From positions 1 to 59,685 of IMG/VR virus record IMGVR_UViG_3300028400_000156: DNA of 59,685 bases, one strand, 5' to 3'. Within the stretch, counting starts at the first letter, position 1. The number at the start of each line of letters is the position of its first letter. This stretch comes from a virus. Positions 47,460-56,987 of this stretch are shown one piece after another. The translations under genes and the position numbers were made by a program. The notes below the pieces were generated by a model, which did not search any database, had not been told where the DNA came from, and saw only the letters and a program-made list of their open reading frames with translations.

Positions 47460-49257
47460 TCTTTTCTCCGGGGAGATCCCCCGGATGGGCGACACAAAGA
47501 TACCAGACAACGCAGCAAGCAAGGCTGTAAACAGTCTGCTTTTGTCCGGTGACCTGCGTGCGCTCAAGAACCCCGCGCAGCTCTACTACTTCACAGGGGC
47601 CTCTGGCACGGTGAAGTGGGCTTTTTACCTCCCACAGAAAGGCGCTTATACAGAGCGGTGGGTGGGGTTCACGGAGGATCGCGTCGCGTTCCTCAAAGGC
47701 CCGCTGACAAACGATGCCTATGACCGGTTCTACCTGACAAAGACAGGTTCAGCTCCGCTGATGACGACTCGTGATCGCATCGAAGCGGGGTCGACCGAGT
47801 ATCTGCTTGGCACGCCGGGCCCAGCCACGGCGCCCACGGCGACACCAGACGGCTCAGGTACAGGCCAGACCGTGACACGAGCCTACGTCTATACCTGGGT
47901 GTCACCATACGGTGAAGAAGGCCCTACATCACCACCAGTCATTGCTACTGGCAAGGATGACGACGTATGGAACCTGTCCGGTTTGGAGACTTCCGTACCT
48001 GACGCAGCGCAACGCCCGACGGGATATACGAAGCGCATCTACCGCACTGTGACCACAGTGAATGCGACTGCGCAGTATCATTTCGTGGCGGAGATTGCCG
48101 ACAGTGCGTCTACCTACGCGGACTCGAACAACACCGCGGAGGTCTCGCTCAACGACTCCTGCGAATCCTTCTACTGGCAACCGCCACCGGCCACCTTGGA
48201 GGGGCTGAAGGCGCACCCTGCAGGGTTCCTCGTGGGGTTCACCGGCCGCGATATCTACTTCAGCGAACCGTATCGCCCGCACGCCTGGCCACCGCAATAT
48301 GCGTACTCGACGGACCAAGATATCGTCGGCCTGGGGGTGTTCGGCAATACTGTCGTCGTTATGACGGAAGGCTATCCCTACCTGCTCAATGGCATCCATC
48401 CTGCCACCTTGCGGCCTCAGAAGCACAACGCCTCCATACCGTGCATCTCGCCAGACTCCATTGTGGAGATGCCCTATGGCGTCTACTACGCGGCATCAGA
48501 CGGTCTGCAGCTGGCCTCAGCCGGCGGTATCATCAACGCCACTGAGCAGTTGCTGACCGTCGATGAGTGGACGCAGGAATACAACCTCACCAGCCTGCGC
48601 GCGGCACGGTACAACGACTTCTACATCGGGTTCTACACCAACACGGATGGGTTCATGTTCGCACCGAAGGAGCCGAATGCGACCTTTACCCAGCTCCGCG
48701 ATGTGTGGGATATCGACGGCATTCAACAAGACCCGATCCTTGGAAAGACCATAGTCCTGAGCAAGAACAATGTGGCTGAATGGTACCCTCCGGACGGCGC
48801 AGAGGTGCTTTACACGTGGCGTTCAAAGAAGTTCACCTTGCCGAAGCCGGCAAACTTCGGCGTCGCACGAGTCCAGTACACAGACCTTGATCCACAGGTT
48901 ACTGATAGCGACCTGCGCTCTGTCTACAACGCTGAGCGCATAACCTACCCCGGGCGGCCCATCGGCGCCGCGGCAATCGGGGTGGCCAAGGTGTACCTTG
49001 TAACCTACGCCTCGCTGTATGGATATCGCGCCCCGCTCGGTGGGCCCGTAACCTATGAACTATCCAACAGCAGTTCGCTCACCCTGGCGCTGTATGCCGA
49101 CGGAGACCTGGTTTTTCAAGGTGCTGTGACCTCGACGGAGGCTTTCCGCCTCCCCTGTGGATACAAGCGGACTCAGTTCGAGGTTGAGATCACCGGCAAT
49201 GTTCCGGTGAGTTCTGTCAAACTGGCCTCTACTGGCAAGGAGTTGGCAAGGATATGA
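47440..49257 (+). CDS. Large tail protein, tube or hub-like
   Basis: A 605-aa beta-rich protein starting MATLQLNLFSGEIPRMGDTK. It includes a fibronectin-like module (RAYVYTWVSPYGEEGPTSPP) and segments GFLVGFTGRDIYFSEPYRPH and GVYYAASDGLQLASAGG suggesting a propeller-like repeat, as in podovirus nozzle proteins (T7 gp12 type). It overlaps fibre 2 by 20 nt. Assignment is tentative. Confidence 0.6.
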   Translation: MATLQLNLFSGEIPRMGDTKIPDNAASKAVNSLLLSGDLRALKNPAQLYYFTGASGTVKWAFYLPQKGAYTERWVGFTEDRVAFLKGPLTNDAYDRFYLTKTGSAPLMTTRDRIEAGSTEYLLGTPGPATAPTATPDGSGTGQTVTRAYVYTWVSPYGEEGPTSPPVIATGKDDDVWNLSGLETSVPDAAQRPTGYTKRIYRTVTTVNATAQYHFVAEIADSASTYADSNNTAEVSLNDSCESFYWQPPPATLEGLKAHPAGFLVGFTGRDIYFSEPYRPHAWPPQYAYSTDQDIVGLGVFGNTVVVMTEGYPYLLNGIHPATLRPQKHNASIPCISPDSIVEMPYGVYYAASDGLQLASAGGIINATEQLLTVDEWTQEYNLTSLRAARYNDFYIGFYTNTDGFMFAPKEPNATFTQLRDVWDIDGIQQDPILGKTIVLSKNNVAEWYPPDGAEVLYTWRSKKFTLPKPANFGVARVQYTDLDPQVTDSDLRSVYNAERITYPGRPIGAAAIGVAKVYLVTYASLYGYRAPLGGPVTYELSNSSSLTLALYADGDLVFQGAVTSTEAFRLPCGYKRTQFEVEITGNVPVSSVKLASTGKELARI

Positions 49258-49508
49258 CATCTGCCCGCGACAAATCTCTTGCAGCGCTTGCGCCGCACCG
49301 CCCGCGGGTCAGTGCAACCTCGGCGGTGCCTATGCTGGAGGATGCCGCACTGCAACAGTTCCTGGCGTCGTTGGCGCATACACTCGACGTATTGACCAAG
49401 GAGCACCCGAACTCCCCGGAGGACTGGGCTGTACTCGTTGGCGATCTGCGACTGGTCTATGACCGCATCGTCGCTATCGAGGAGCGCCTGGACGCAGCCG
49501 GCCTATGA
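49254..49508 (+). CDS. Small helical tail-region protein
   Basis: An 84-aa product with two helices (LQQFLASLAHTLDVLTKEHP; VGDLRLVYDRIVAIEERLDA). It overlaps the stop of the large tail protein and the start of the acetyltransferase gene (4 nt each). Function is unknown; it may be a chaperone or structural peptide. Confidence 0.5.
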   Translation: MTSARDKSLAALAPHRPRVSATSAVPMLEDAALQQFLASLAHTLDVLTKEHPNSPEDWAVLVGDLRLVYDRIVAIEERLDAAGL

Positions 49509-49921
49509 ATTTCGAGCCTTACCGCCCGCAGATTCACATGGAGTGGGTTGGCAGGATCATCAAGCCTGTCTTCACTTCTGACATGAAGGGCATCATGGCC
49601 ATACGGGAAGACGGCAGCGTAGCCGGTGGTGTGCTGTTGTACAACTGGTCCTATAGTGGGGTGCAGATGCACTATGGCGCCGAGACCCCGATGGTGTGGC
49701 GCGCTGGCCTCCATCTTGAGGTGTTTCGCTACGTCTATCAGGTCTGTGACAAGGTAGTGCTCTCCGGGGCCACGCCAGAGAGCAACCTGCGCGCCAGGAA
49801 GTTCCAGCAGCGCATGGGGTTCAAGGAGACAGGTCGCATACCCAATGGTTATAAAGAGGGGGAAGACTATGTTATATTCAGCCAACAGCGGTCTGACTGC
49901 AAATATCTGGAGATACTGTAA
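49505..49921 (+). CDS. GNAT-type acetyltransferase-like protein
   Basis: A 138-aa protein with a GNAT-like order: MAIREDGSVAGGVLLYNW (strands around the substrate site), HLEVFRYVYQVCDKVVLSG and ATPESNLRARKFQQRMGFKE, the helix and MGF motif near the end of GNAT folds. Such genes are common between tail and internal-protein genes of podoviruses. The acceptor is unknown; a virion or host protein may be modified. Confidence 0.65.
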   Translation: MNFEPYRPQIHMEWVGRIIKPVFTSDMKGIMAIREDGSVAGGVLLYNWSYSGVQMHYGAETPMVWRAGLHLEVFRYVYQVCDKVVLSGATPESNLRARKFQQRMGFKETGRIPNGYKEGEDYVIFSQQRSDCKYLEIL

Positions 49922-50742
49922 TGGGCGGCAAAAGTGCTCCTGCACCCCCTGATTATACCCCTTTCACCGAGGCTGCCATCGAATCGGCGAAGCTGGCCCG
50001 GCAGACCGCTGTAGACCAGCTCGAGTTCTCCAAGCAGCGTTGGGCGGAGCAGCAGGATCTGCTGCGCAAAGTTCTTGACACCCAGCTACCTATCATGCAG
50101 CAGCAATTCGAGAATGCGCAGAAGGATCGCACCCGATACGAGACGAAGTTCCAGCCCCTTGAAGACAATCTCATCAAGGAGTTCCAGAGTTACGCATCCC
50201 CTGAGCGGGCCAACCTCGAAGCTGGCCGCGCTCAAGCTGGCGTAACGGATGCGTTCCAGGCCCAACGCGCCAACGCCGCGCGCCGCCTTGAGTCGTTCGG
50301 CGTGGACCCCAGCCAGACCCGGGCTGCTGCGCTCGACCTCGGGATGCGCGCCACGCAGGCCGCCACGCAGGCCGCGCAGGGCAATGCTGCCAGAACCCGC
50401 GTGGAGAATACGGGCCGGGCGCTCCGGGCGGAGTCCATTAACATCGGCCGAGGGCTTCCTTCGCAGGTGGCTGGTTCCTATGGACAGGCCATCGGTGCTG
50501 GCACCAACGCCGTAGGCAATTACAACCAGTCCTTCAACGCTAACACGAACTCCCGCGGTATCGCGGCCAACTTCATGAATGCTGGTACAGGGGCCATCAA
50601 CGCCGGCGCCAGCGCACTGAACCTGGGCTATAACAATGCCCTTGGCGCCGCCAAATATGAGGCGGACAATGGCCTCGGCGCGGCGCTCACGACACTCGGC
50701 GGCGCAGCGCTCGGCGGGTGGTCTACAACTTGGGGTGGATAA
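49921..50742 (+). CDS. Internal virion/DNA ejection protein, Ala/Gln-rich
   Basis: A 273-aa product. Helical first half (LARQTAVDQLEFSKQRWAEQ; FENAQKDRTRYETKFQPLE) and a Gly/Asn/Ala-rich end (GIAANFMNAGTGAINAGASA) with weak amphipathic repeats. This matches the smallest of the three ejection proteins in podoviruses (T7 gp14 or P22 gp7 role). It starts on the last base of the GNAT stop. Confidence 0.65.
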   Translation: MGGKSAPAPPDYTPFTEAAIESAKLARQTAVDQLEFSKQRWAEQQDLLRKVLDTQLPIMQQQFENAQKDRTRYETKFQPLEDNLIKEFQSYASPERANLEAGRAQAGVTDAFQAQRANAARRLESFGVDPSQTRAAALDLGMRATQAATQAAQGNAARTRVENTGRALRAESINIGRGLPSQVAGSYGQAIGAGTNAVGNYNQSFNANTNSRGIAANFMNAGTGAINAGASALNLGYNNALGAAKYEADNGLGAALTTLGGAALGGWSTTWGG

Positions 50743-50746
50743 TGCC

Positions 50747-52483
50747 ATGGGATTTGCACAGAACTTCGCAACAGGCTTCGGCGTAGGCCGTGATATAGGC
50801 AAGACCGTACAGGCAAACCGCCGCCGCAAGGGCATGGCGGCAGCGCTCAGTGATGTTCAAGAGCCGGCCATCCCCACAGAACAACAGCAGATGCTGAGCG
50901 ACCAGACTGCAGACTTCGCGCCTGAAGATGCAGCTCAGTACATGCCCACGACTACGGACTGGATTCAGCTGCGCCGCAATGGCGCGAAGAAGATTCTCGA
51001 TTCGGGTGGGTCGATGGAGGACGTAGTCAAGTTTCAGCAGTACGTCGACCAGACTCAGAAGCAGGGCCTGGAGCAATATGGCACTGCGGCGGCTGTAGCA
51101 CTGGAGCAGGGCGATCCGGATACCGCAGCGCGATATCTTGAGACGGCTTACTCCTATTTGCCGGATGGTCTCACTGTGAAGGCAACCAACGTGGACGGCC
51201 AGTTGTTGGCATTCCCGATGAGTGAAGAGGACGGACAGCTCGTCGCGCAGCCTGTGCCGGTCACTCCGGAATACATCCGCAAGCAATTGCTGGCGCTGAC
51301 GGACAACAATGCGTTCCTGGCATTCGCCGAGGACAACAAGCGCTGGAAGGAAGACAGCGCTCGCAAGGACAAGACCGCGGCCGCGCAGATCCGCGCCAAC
51401 GACATACGTGCTGCAGAGACTGAGCAGAAGTTGCGCACACCTGAGTACGGCGTCCTCTCCTCGAAAGGCGCACAACAGGCTGCCTCTGCAGTAGGTTGGA
51501 AGACTGCTGACCTCACACGTGAAGCATCCCGGCTTAATGATCTGTTCACGCAGTTCAACGCCGACAACTACGAGAAGTTCACTGGTATCCCGACAACGCT
51601 GGCCGATGTCTACGGAGTCGCAGTGGATAGCACAACGAACATGACGCCTGAAGAAAAGCAGGTGTTCGATGCCAACCTGCGAAAGGTTCAGCAGGCGGCA
51701 TTCGGCATTCTGGAAACCAACCCAGGCATCCCTGCAAATACTGCGTTGCGCGAGGCCGAGGAGCTCGTACGCATCGTCAACAAGGGCAAGGACTACTATG
51801 CCAAGTACTTCGCCAAGAACGCGAAGGAAGATCCCGACAGCCCGTCTGGCTACAGCGTGCGCATTGACAAGCGCAAAATCAACTTGCCCGTGTTCCTGGC
51901 ACCCGATGGCGGTGCTCGCGCGGAGCAGTGGATCAAGCGCAAGAACCTGCCCGCTGGCGCCGTTACCTATCTCAAACGTCCTGCAGCCGGCCTACCGGAA
52001 TGGTACAAGAAGAAGTACGGCATCAAGGACGACTCGCCGGTAGCCGTGGCCGCACCGCCTGCCGTGGCTCAGCAATCTGCTCTGCCACCCCAAGGCCAGG
52101 CCACTGCTGGCCCCGCGCCATCGCAGCAGGCTGCCCTGCCACCCCAAGGCCAGGCCCCGGCTCAGGCTGCGGCATCGCAGGGTGCAGTAACTCCGCCCCC
52201 ACTCGTAGGAAATTTGTCGCTGCCAACCAGTGCCCTACCGCAACAGGCGGCCGGGTCACCCGGCCTGCAAAACCTGATTCAGCGAGAACAGGGAGTGGTT
52301 GATGGCGTCGCTGCTGAGCTCGAGCAATACGTCGATCCGCAGACTGGACAGCTCGACATTCCGTGGCAGCGGGCGAAGGTGCTCGTGACGCAGCTCGCAG
52401 GGCTTGATTCGCCTCCTGCTGTCCAGCTTCGCGATAATCTGCTCAACTACATCAAGCAGGCCAGGCAGCAAGGAGTCCGATAA
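50747..52483 (+). CDS. Internal virion protein (second ejection protein)
   Basis: A 578-aa protein starting MGFAQNFATGFGVGRDIGKT, helical through most of its length, with a Gln/Pro/Ala-rich repeat region near residues 445-500 (AALPPQGQAPAQAAASQG, AALPPQGQATAGP) coded by imperfect 60-bp repeats. It corresponds by position to T7 gp15-like tunnel proteins. ATG 50747 follows the previous stop after four bases. The longer upstream frame overlaps the previous gene and is not favoured. Confidence 0.65.
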   Translation: MGFAQNFATGFGVGRDIGKTVQANRRRKGMAAALSDVQEPAIPTEQQQMLSDQTADFAPEDAAQYMPTTTDWIQLRRNGAKKILDSGGSMEDVVKFQQYVDQTQKQGLEQYGTAAAVALEQGDPDTAARYLETAYSYLPDGLTVKATNVDGQLLAFPMSEEDGQLVAQPVPVTPEYIRKQLLALTDNNAFLAFAEDNKRWKEDSARKDKTAAAQIRANDIRAAETEQKLRTPEYGVLSSKGAQQAASAVGWKTADLTREASRLNDLFTQFNADNYEKFTGIPTTLADVYGVAVDSTTNMTPEEKQVFDANLRKVQQAAFGILETNPGIPANTALREAEELVRIVNKGKDYYAKYFAKNAKEDPDSPSGYSVRIDKRKINLPVFLAPDGGARAEQWIKRKNLPAGAVTYLKRPAAGLPEWYKKKYGIKDDSPVAVAAPPAVAQQSALPPQGQATAGPAPSQQAALPPQGQAPAQAAASQGAVTPPPLVGNLSLPTSALPQQAAGSPGLQNLIQREQGVVDGVAAELEQYVDPQTGQLDIPWQRAKVLVTQLAGLDSPPAVQLRDNLLNYIKQARQQGVR

Positions 52484-55101
52484 TGGCCGAGAAGGCTATC
52501 GACTGGACCAGATCCTTCGACAACTTCGCATCTGTCGACGACGCCCCTGTCGCCGGCGAAGACGTGTGGGCGAACACCATCGAGGAATGGGACAGTCAGT
52601 ATCGGCAGGAGGCTCCGCCCCAGCAGGTAGATGAGGGGATCACCCTGGGCGATGCCGGCACAGCCTACATGCAAGGCTCTGCCGCTGTAGCCGAGGGCAT
52701 CGGTGGCGCACTCGAGTATGCAGGCCAGGCCACTGGGCTGGACACCCTGCGCGACGTAGGCACCGGGCTCCGGCAGGTGTCCAGCCGTGCACAGCAGCAG
52801 TGGGCCGAAGGATTCCAGATCGGCGACACTGAGCTCGGTGGGTATTCCGATGCAGCCCGCGGTGCGCAGGCCAAAAAGTGGTTCACGACCGGCGAAGAGG
52901 CCGCATGGAAAGATCCTGCAGCATGGGCCCTCGGAACCACTCAAGCACTGCCGTCACTTGCGTTATCCATCACCCCTGCCGGCATCGCATCGAAGCTCGG
53001 TGCATCTGCGAAGACTGTAGCAGGCGTCGCCGCCGGCACAAATGCTGGGCTGGTTGGCGGCGGAGTGCAGGCAAATATCGCTGGCGAGGTCGAGCGCATG
53101 ACGCCCGAGCAACTGGATCAGATCCCAGGTGTGATGGCCGCGCTTGATGCTGGCATGACCTATGACGAGATCAAGCAGGCCCTGATTGCCGAGGCTACGA
53201 AGTATGCTACCCCTCTGGCGGCAGCAGGCGGCGGCATTACGGGCTATGTCGCTGGCCCCATCGAAGCTGCCATTGCCACCAAAGTTGCTCCGCGGGGCGC
53301 TACCGGCCTGGCAGAGCAGGTCACTCACGTTGGCAGAGTCCGTGGGACAGCCATGGGCGCCGGTGTCGAAGCGGTGCAGGAAGGTATCGAGAGCGGTCCT
53401 GTGGAGACCGGGGCTACAAACCTCGGCCTCGGCCGCCCGCTCACACAGGACATGGCAGAGAATACCGTGCAAGGTATGGCCATTGGCATGGGTACCGGCG
53501 GCGCACTTGGGTTCGTATCCCCATCCGCTGTAGAGCCGCCGCAAGCCGACAACACTCCACCAGAGCAAACACCCCCACCTGTTACGGAGCCACCAGCGGA
53601 TACTACCGGCATGACACCGGAGGAGAAGATCCGTGCCTACAACGAATCCGTAGCAGCGCAGCAGGCGGCAGAGGCCGCCCAGCCAACCCCTGAGCCAGTG
53701 GAGTCAGAGCCTACCGGTGCGACTTATCATGCCCCGGAGGATGTGGACTACAAGGCCACGCAGACCGTGATGATCGCGCCGGATGGTCGCGTGGTTACTG
53801 GCGAGTCCCTGAACAAGGTGGCGAAGGATCTCGGATTCAAATCCCCGAAGGATGCTGTAGAGCGCGGCAACTGGGCCATTGCGGATCTTACTGGCAGATC
53901 CATCGGCGTCCGACATGGAGAGCTCACGGATGCGCAGCGCACGACGATGTCAACGATGCGCGAGAATACCGGCCAGGAGTTGAAGGCTGCCACGTACAAG
54001 AATGGCCGGGTGACACGGTACAAGCCGGTGCCTGCAGAAGGACTCAATGTGGTGGAACCCCAGGCAGCGCCAGAGCCTCCGCAAGCTGCGGAACCACAGG
54101 CACCCACACAGCCGGAACCTCCTGCTGCATCGAAGGAAGAGATCGCGTTGCGGTCGATCCTTGGGCGAGCGAAGGAGATTGACTCTGCCATCCCGCGCCG
54201 CCCGACAAAGGCATTCCGTGAAGCATTCCCGAACTCGGGTGGTGTTATCGAGTCCCGGGCAAAAGTGGCTGATGATGTAGTGTCTGCGCTGATAGCGATG
54301 GTTCCGCAGTTCGAGGCCCGCGGTGTTCCAATCCGCGATATGATGCGCAAGACGTTCAAGCCATTGATTGGTGCATCCATCGACAACATCATAGCCGGGC
54401 GTGCTCCGATGCCGTCTGAGCAGGTCTACAAGACCATTGGCTCCGGCGCTGCTATGGATGTCGCTGAGAACGTGGACACAGAGGGGGTCGGCACAGAGCA
54501 GATGGGCTCAGCCCGCCGCCGTGCCAGTGGCAAGATCACGCACAAGAAGCTGGATCAGTTCTACGCAAACGTCGAGAAACTGCTCGAGGATGTGGCGGGC
54601 TATTCGACCGCAACTGAATCGGATTCGGCTTTCGATATATACTCCACCAAGATAGAGAAGCCGGTGAAGGCAGAAGCTCAGCCAGCGAAGAAGGCGAAGC
54701 CAGTGGTTAAGAAGGCTGAGCCTACTCCGACGAAGAAGACCACTGAGTCGAAGAAGGTAGAGGAGGCAAAGAAGCGTGCGCAGGAAAAGAAAGCTGCAGC
54801 CAGACGAGAGAAGGAGGCAGCCAGAACAGCTGCTGAGGAGTCCCTTGCTGAAGCGAAGCGCAAGGAGAAGGCGAAAGCTGAAGAAGCCGCGCAGACGAGA
54901 GCGAAGTACGAAGCCGAGCCTTTTGCCGAGGCTGAACCAACTCTGCCGGCAAATCTCCACGGGGTGATGGTTGAAGTTCCTGCAAAGGTAGAGGGGACTG
55001 ACGAGATCCACATGATAACGGTACCTGCCAGGGAGGCGCTGGACTATGATGCGAAAAGGATTGCTGTTCTGAAACAAGTCATTGGGTGTTTGCTGAAGTG
55101 A
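52483..55101 (+). CDS. Large internal virion protein with membrane-like segment
   Basis: An 872-aa protein. Residues 140-345 are Gly/Ala-rich with hydrophobic helices (ALPSLALSITPAGIASKLGA; TPLAAAGGGITGYVAGPIEA), probably for insertion into the host membrane during ejection. A Pro/Glu linker follows, then a folded region (RPTKAFREAFPNSGGVIESR) and a long Lys/Ala/Glu coiled coil (KKRAQEKKAAARREKEAART). It complements the 1522-aa protein as part of the injected complex. Confidence 0.65.
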   Translation: MAEKAIDWTRSFDNFASVDDAPVAGEDVWANTIEEWDSQYRQEAPPQQVDEGITLGDAGTAYMQGSAAVAEGIGGALEYAGQATGLDTLRDVGTGLRQVSSRAQQQWAEGFQIGDTELGGYSDAARGAQAKKWFTTGEEAAWKDPAAWALGTTQALPSLALSITPAGIASKLGASAKTVAGVAAGTNAGLVGGGVQANIAGEVERMTPEQLDQIPGVMAALDAGMTYDEIKQALIAEATKYATPLAAAGGGITGYVAGPIEAAIATKVAPRGATGLAEQVTHVGRVRGTAMGAGVEAVQEGIESGPVETGATNLGLGRPLTQDMAENTVQGMAIGMGTGGALGFVSPSAVEPPQADNTPPEQTPPPVTEPPADTTGMTPEEKIRAYNESVAAQQAAEAAQPTPEPVESEPTGATYHAPEDVDYKATQTVMIAPDGRVVTGESLNKVAKDLGFKSPKDAVERGNWAIADLTGRSIGVRHGELTDAQRTTMSTMRENTGQELKAATYKNGRVTRYKPVPAEGLNVVEPQAAPEPPQAAEPQAPTQPEPPAASKEEIALRSILGRAKEIDSAIPRRPTKAFREAFPNSGGVIESRAKVADDVVSALIAMVPQFEARGVPIRDMMRKTFKPLIGASIDNIIAGRAPMPSEQVYKTIGSGAAMDVAENVDTEGVGTEQMGSARRRASGKITHKKLDQFYANVEKLLEDVAGYSTATESDSAFDIYSTKIEKPVKAEAQPAKKAKPVVKKAEPTPTKKTTESKKVEEAKKRAQEKKAAARREKEAARTAAEESLAEAKRKEKAKAEEAAQTRAKYEAEPFAEAEPTLPANLHGVMVEVPAKVEGTDEIHMITVPAREALDYDAKRIAVLKQVIGCLLK

Positions 55102-55382
55102 GACGGATACCTAAAGCTGCTGTAGAGAAGAAGCGCGAGCCAGAAGCTCAGCAGGCACCCGTGCAGGACATTGCTGCTGCGGTTGCGCAGTCTGTAGCTG
55201 AGGCAATGCCGTCGGCCCAGCCACTACATATGGACGTGGATCTGGAACCGGTGCTCGGCATGCTTCAAAAGCTGGAACTGCACCTGGCAATGCAAAACGA
55301 AGTGGAGTTGGTAGTGAAGCGAGATCCTAATACGCAGCTCATTTCCTCCTTGATAGTCAAAAGAAATGGTACGGTAAATTGA
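55098..55382 (+). CDS. Small late protein of unknown function
   Basis: A 94-aa product from GTG 55098, overlapping the previous stop (GTGA). It has a Lys/Glu-rich start, an Ala-rich helix (DIAAAVAQSVAEAMPSAQ) and a C-terminal strand pair (ELVVKRDPNTQLISSLIVKR) that is seen in phage coat-accessory proteins. Function is unknown. Confidence 0.5.
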   Translation: MRRIPKAAVEKKREPEAQQAPVQDIAAAVAQSVAEAMPSAQPLHMDVDLEPVLGMLQKLELHLAMQNEVELVVKRDPNTQLISSLIVKRNGTVN

Positions 55383-55383
55383 T

Positions 55384-55671
55384 ATGCGCGAATCATCAGC
55401 TGTGGACCTTGCAGTACTCCACAAACAGGTAGAGTATCTGGAAAAGGAGCTCAGAGAGAATGAACAGCATTACAAGAAGCAACTGGATCAGATCACACAG
55501 GAAACCCGCCGTCGAATTGCGGCGCTCGAGGAGAAGTCCAACCTTCTGGAGTCGCGCATCCGACTTGGTAAAGGGGTTTTTATTGGGATTTTCTTTACCC
55601 TTGGTGGTCTTGGGCTTGTTGCTTTTGATAAGGTACGCGCTATTATAACCACATTGAGGAGCCTACTATGA
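55384..55671 (+). CDS. Coiled-coil membrane protein
   Basis: A 95-aa protein. The first 62 residues are a coiled coil (LHKQVEYLEKELRENEQHYK, QLDQITQETRRRIAALEEKS), followed by one membrane span (GVFIGIFFTLGGLGLVAF). It resembles XhlA-like phage membrane proteins involved in lysis or superinfection exclusion. Its stop overlaps the next start (ATGA). Confidence 0.55.
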   Translation: MRESSAVDLAVLHKQVEYLEKELRENEQHYKKQLDQITQETRRRIAALEEKSNLLESRIRLGKGVFIGIFFTLGGLGLVAFDKVRAIITTLRSLL

Positions 55672-56027
55672 GGTTCGTAGTATTATTTGTTGTGTTGATG
55701 ACAGTAGCCCATGCAGCAGAGCGCGAGACCTACTACTCAGGCCGCTATTGCAATGCCTGGGGCGGACAACCAACAACGCTGCCGTCCGGTATTCGCCCGG
55801 ACTGCGAAACCGAGTTCGCCGTTGTCGAATTCGATTGGGCCAAGAGGCCGAAACATTACGAGTGCATCGGCCAGGCTCTGATCTACTCCGCGCAGACCGG
55901 AAAACTGCCCGTCTGCGCCTTGTTGTACCGCAACCCATCGGAGCGCGAATTCGCCGACCGCGTTACCGGATACATCCAGCAATCCGGCGTTACCGTGAGA
56001 ACACTACCAGCAGGGGCAAACCAATGA
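55668..56027 (+). CDS. Exported protein with possible nuclease-like fold
   Basis: A 119-aa product with a clear signal peptide (MRFVVLFVVLMTVAHAAERE). The mature part contains RPDCETEFAVVEFDWAKRPK and HYECIGQALIYSAQTGKLPV, a pattern (Asp, then ExDxxxK, then a helix with IGQAL) similar to restriction-nuclease-like folds. A periplasmic DNase or exclusion factor is conceivable. The call is tentative; no match was searched. Confidence 0.5.
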   Translation: MRFVVLFVVLMTVAHAAERETYYSGRYCNAWGGQPTTLPSGIRPDCETEFAVVEFDWAKRPKHYECIGQALIYSAQTGKLPVCALLYRNPSEREFADRVTGYIQQSGVTVRTLPAGANQ

Positions 56028-56251
56028 GCAAAATCATACTAGAAGTCGGTGGGAGAGAACTAGAGCCGATGACTCTTGAGGAGGCGAAGCAGTTGTTTAT
56101 CGCCTTGCAAGAGCTGTTCGGCGATAAAGGCCCGTCCATTGAGCCGTCTCGTCAGCCGCTCACTCCATACCCGCAGGTGCCAACGCGCGGTCCTTATTGG
56201 TATCCGATTATCACCCGCGGCGATTCATCTTCTCTGAGGGCAAACCAATGA
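56024..56251 (+). CDS. Small late protein of unknown function
   Basis: A 75-aa product from ATG 56024 (MSKIILEVGGRELEPMTLEE...). Its first half (LTLEEAKQLFIALQELFG-like) is a helix-containing fold common in small phage proteins; the second is Pro-rich (TPYPQVPTRGPYWYP). Stop and start overlaps show coupling with both neighbours. Confidence 0.5.
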   Translation: MSKIILEVGGRELEPMTLEEAKQLFIALQELFGDKGPSIEPSRQPLTPYPQVPTRGPYWYPIITRGDSSSLRANQ

Positions 56252-56598
56252 GCAAGAAGCCGACCAAGAAATTCAAAGGCGTGTTTACGCATGAGGTGTG
56301 GGATTACCGCCTCTCGACCGCCGTGCCGACGATCTACCGCCAGGGCACTTGGCAGGTTGCAATCGAAAGCAAAGGCCCAGCGCGTGAACCGCTCGAAGTC
56401 TACGATACAGGCATCCCGGTCGAGCCGGACGATATTCATGACCGGGAAAAAATCGCCGTCTGTTTCGAGTGGCTATACAAGCAGCGCGACAAATATGCGC
56501 TCCCTGACATCGAGGAACGCAAGCCCATCGTGCGGGCGCTACGGGAACTTGACCAAAAACGAGCCGAGCTTGAGAAAAGTCTGGAGGAACTGAAATGA
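56248..56598 (+). CDS. Late protein of unknown function
   Basis: A 116-aa product from ATG 56248 (MSKKPTKKFKGVFTHEVWDY...) with a beta-rich start and a charged helical end (LRELDQKRAELEKSLEELK). It overlaps the previous and next genes by 4 nt. No motif was recognised. Confidence 0.5.
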   Translation: MSKKPTKKFKGVFTHEVWDYRLSTAVPTIYRQGTWQVAIESKGPAREPLEVYDTGIPVEPDDIHDREKIAVCFEWLYKQRDKYALPDIEERKPIVRALRELDQKRAELEKSLEELK

Positions 56599-56984
56599 CT
56601 GTCCATCGCTCAACGGCCTACCGCGACGCGAAAGCCAACATCGACATCAGCCAGATCGGTCCATCCGCGCAGGTGCAGGTGCGCTCTGGCGTGAACGCGA
56701 CTACCGGAGGCCAGGGCACACTGCTCGCCCAGCTCACCGGAGACGCCACAGCCTGGGGTGTAGTGTCCAATGGTGTAGTTACTGTGAACCCGATCACCGA
56801 GGACAGCAGCGCTGACGCTACTGGAACCGCCGGCCATTACCAGATCAACACCAGCGCGGGGGTATTCGTCGAATCCGGACTGCTCGACGGCACTGACGGG
56901 ATGACCATCGACAACGCCAGCATCACCGCCGGCCAGGTGGTGCGCCTCAACGGCCCGTGGACGCGCACGGAGTTCGGAGCGTAA
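56595..56984 (+). CDS. Spike-proximal virion protein
   Basis: A 129-aa beta-rich protein (LAQLTGDATAWGVVSNGVVT; SAGVFVESGLLDGTDGMTID), likely a small structural or decoration protein. It stands three bases before the spike gene, with which it is probably co-translated. Codon use is GC-rich, as in the other late genes. Confidence 0.55.
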   Translation: MTVHRSTAYRDAKANIDISQIGPSAQVQVRSGVNATTGGQGTLLAQLTGDATAWGVVSNGVVTVNPITEDSSADATGTAGHYQINTSAGVFVESGLLDGTDGMTIDNASITAGQVVRLNGPWTRTEFGA

Positions 56985-56987
56985 CCC

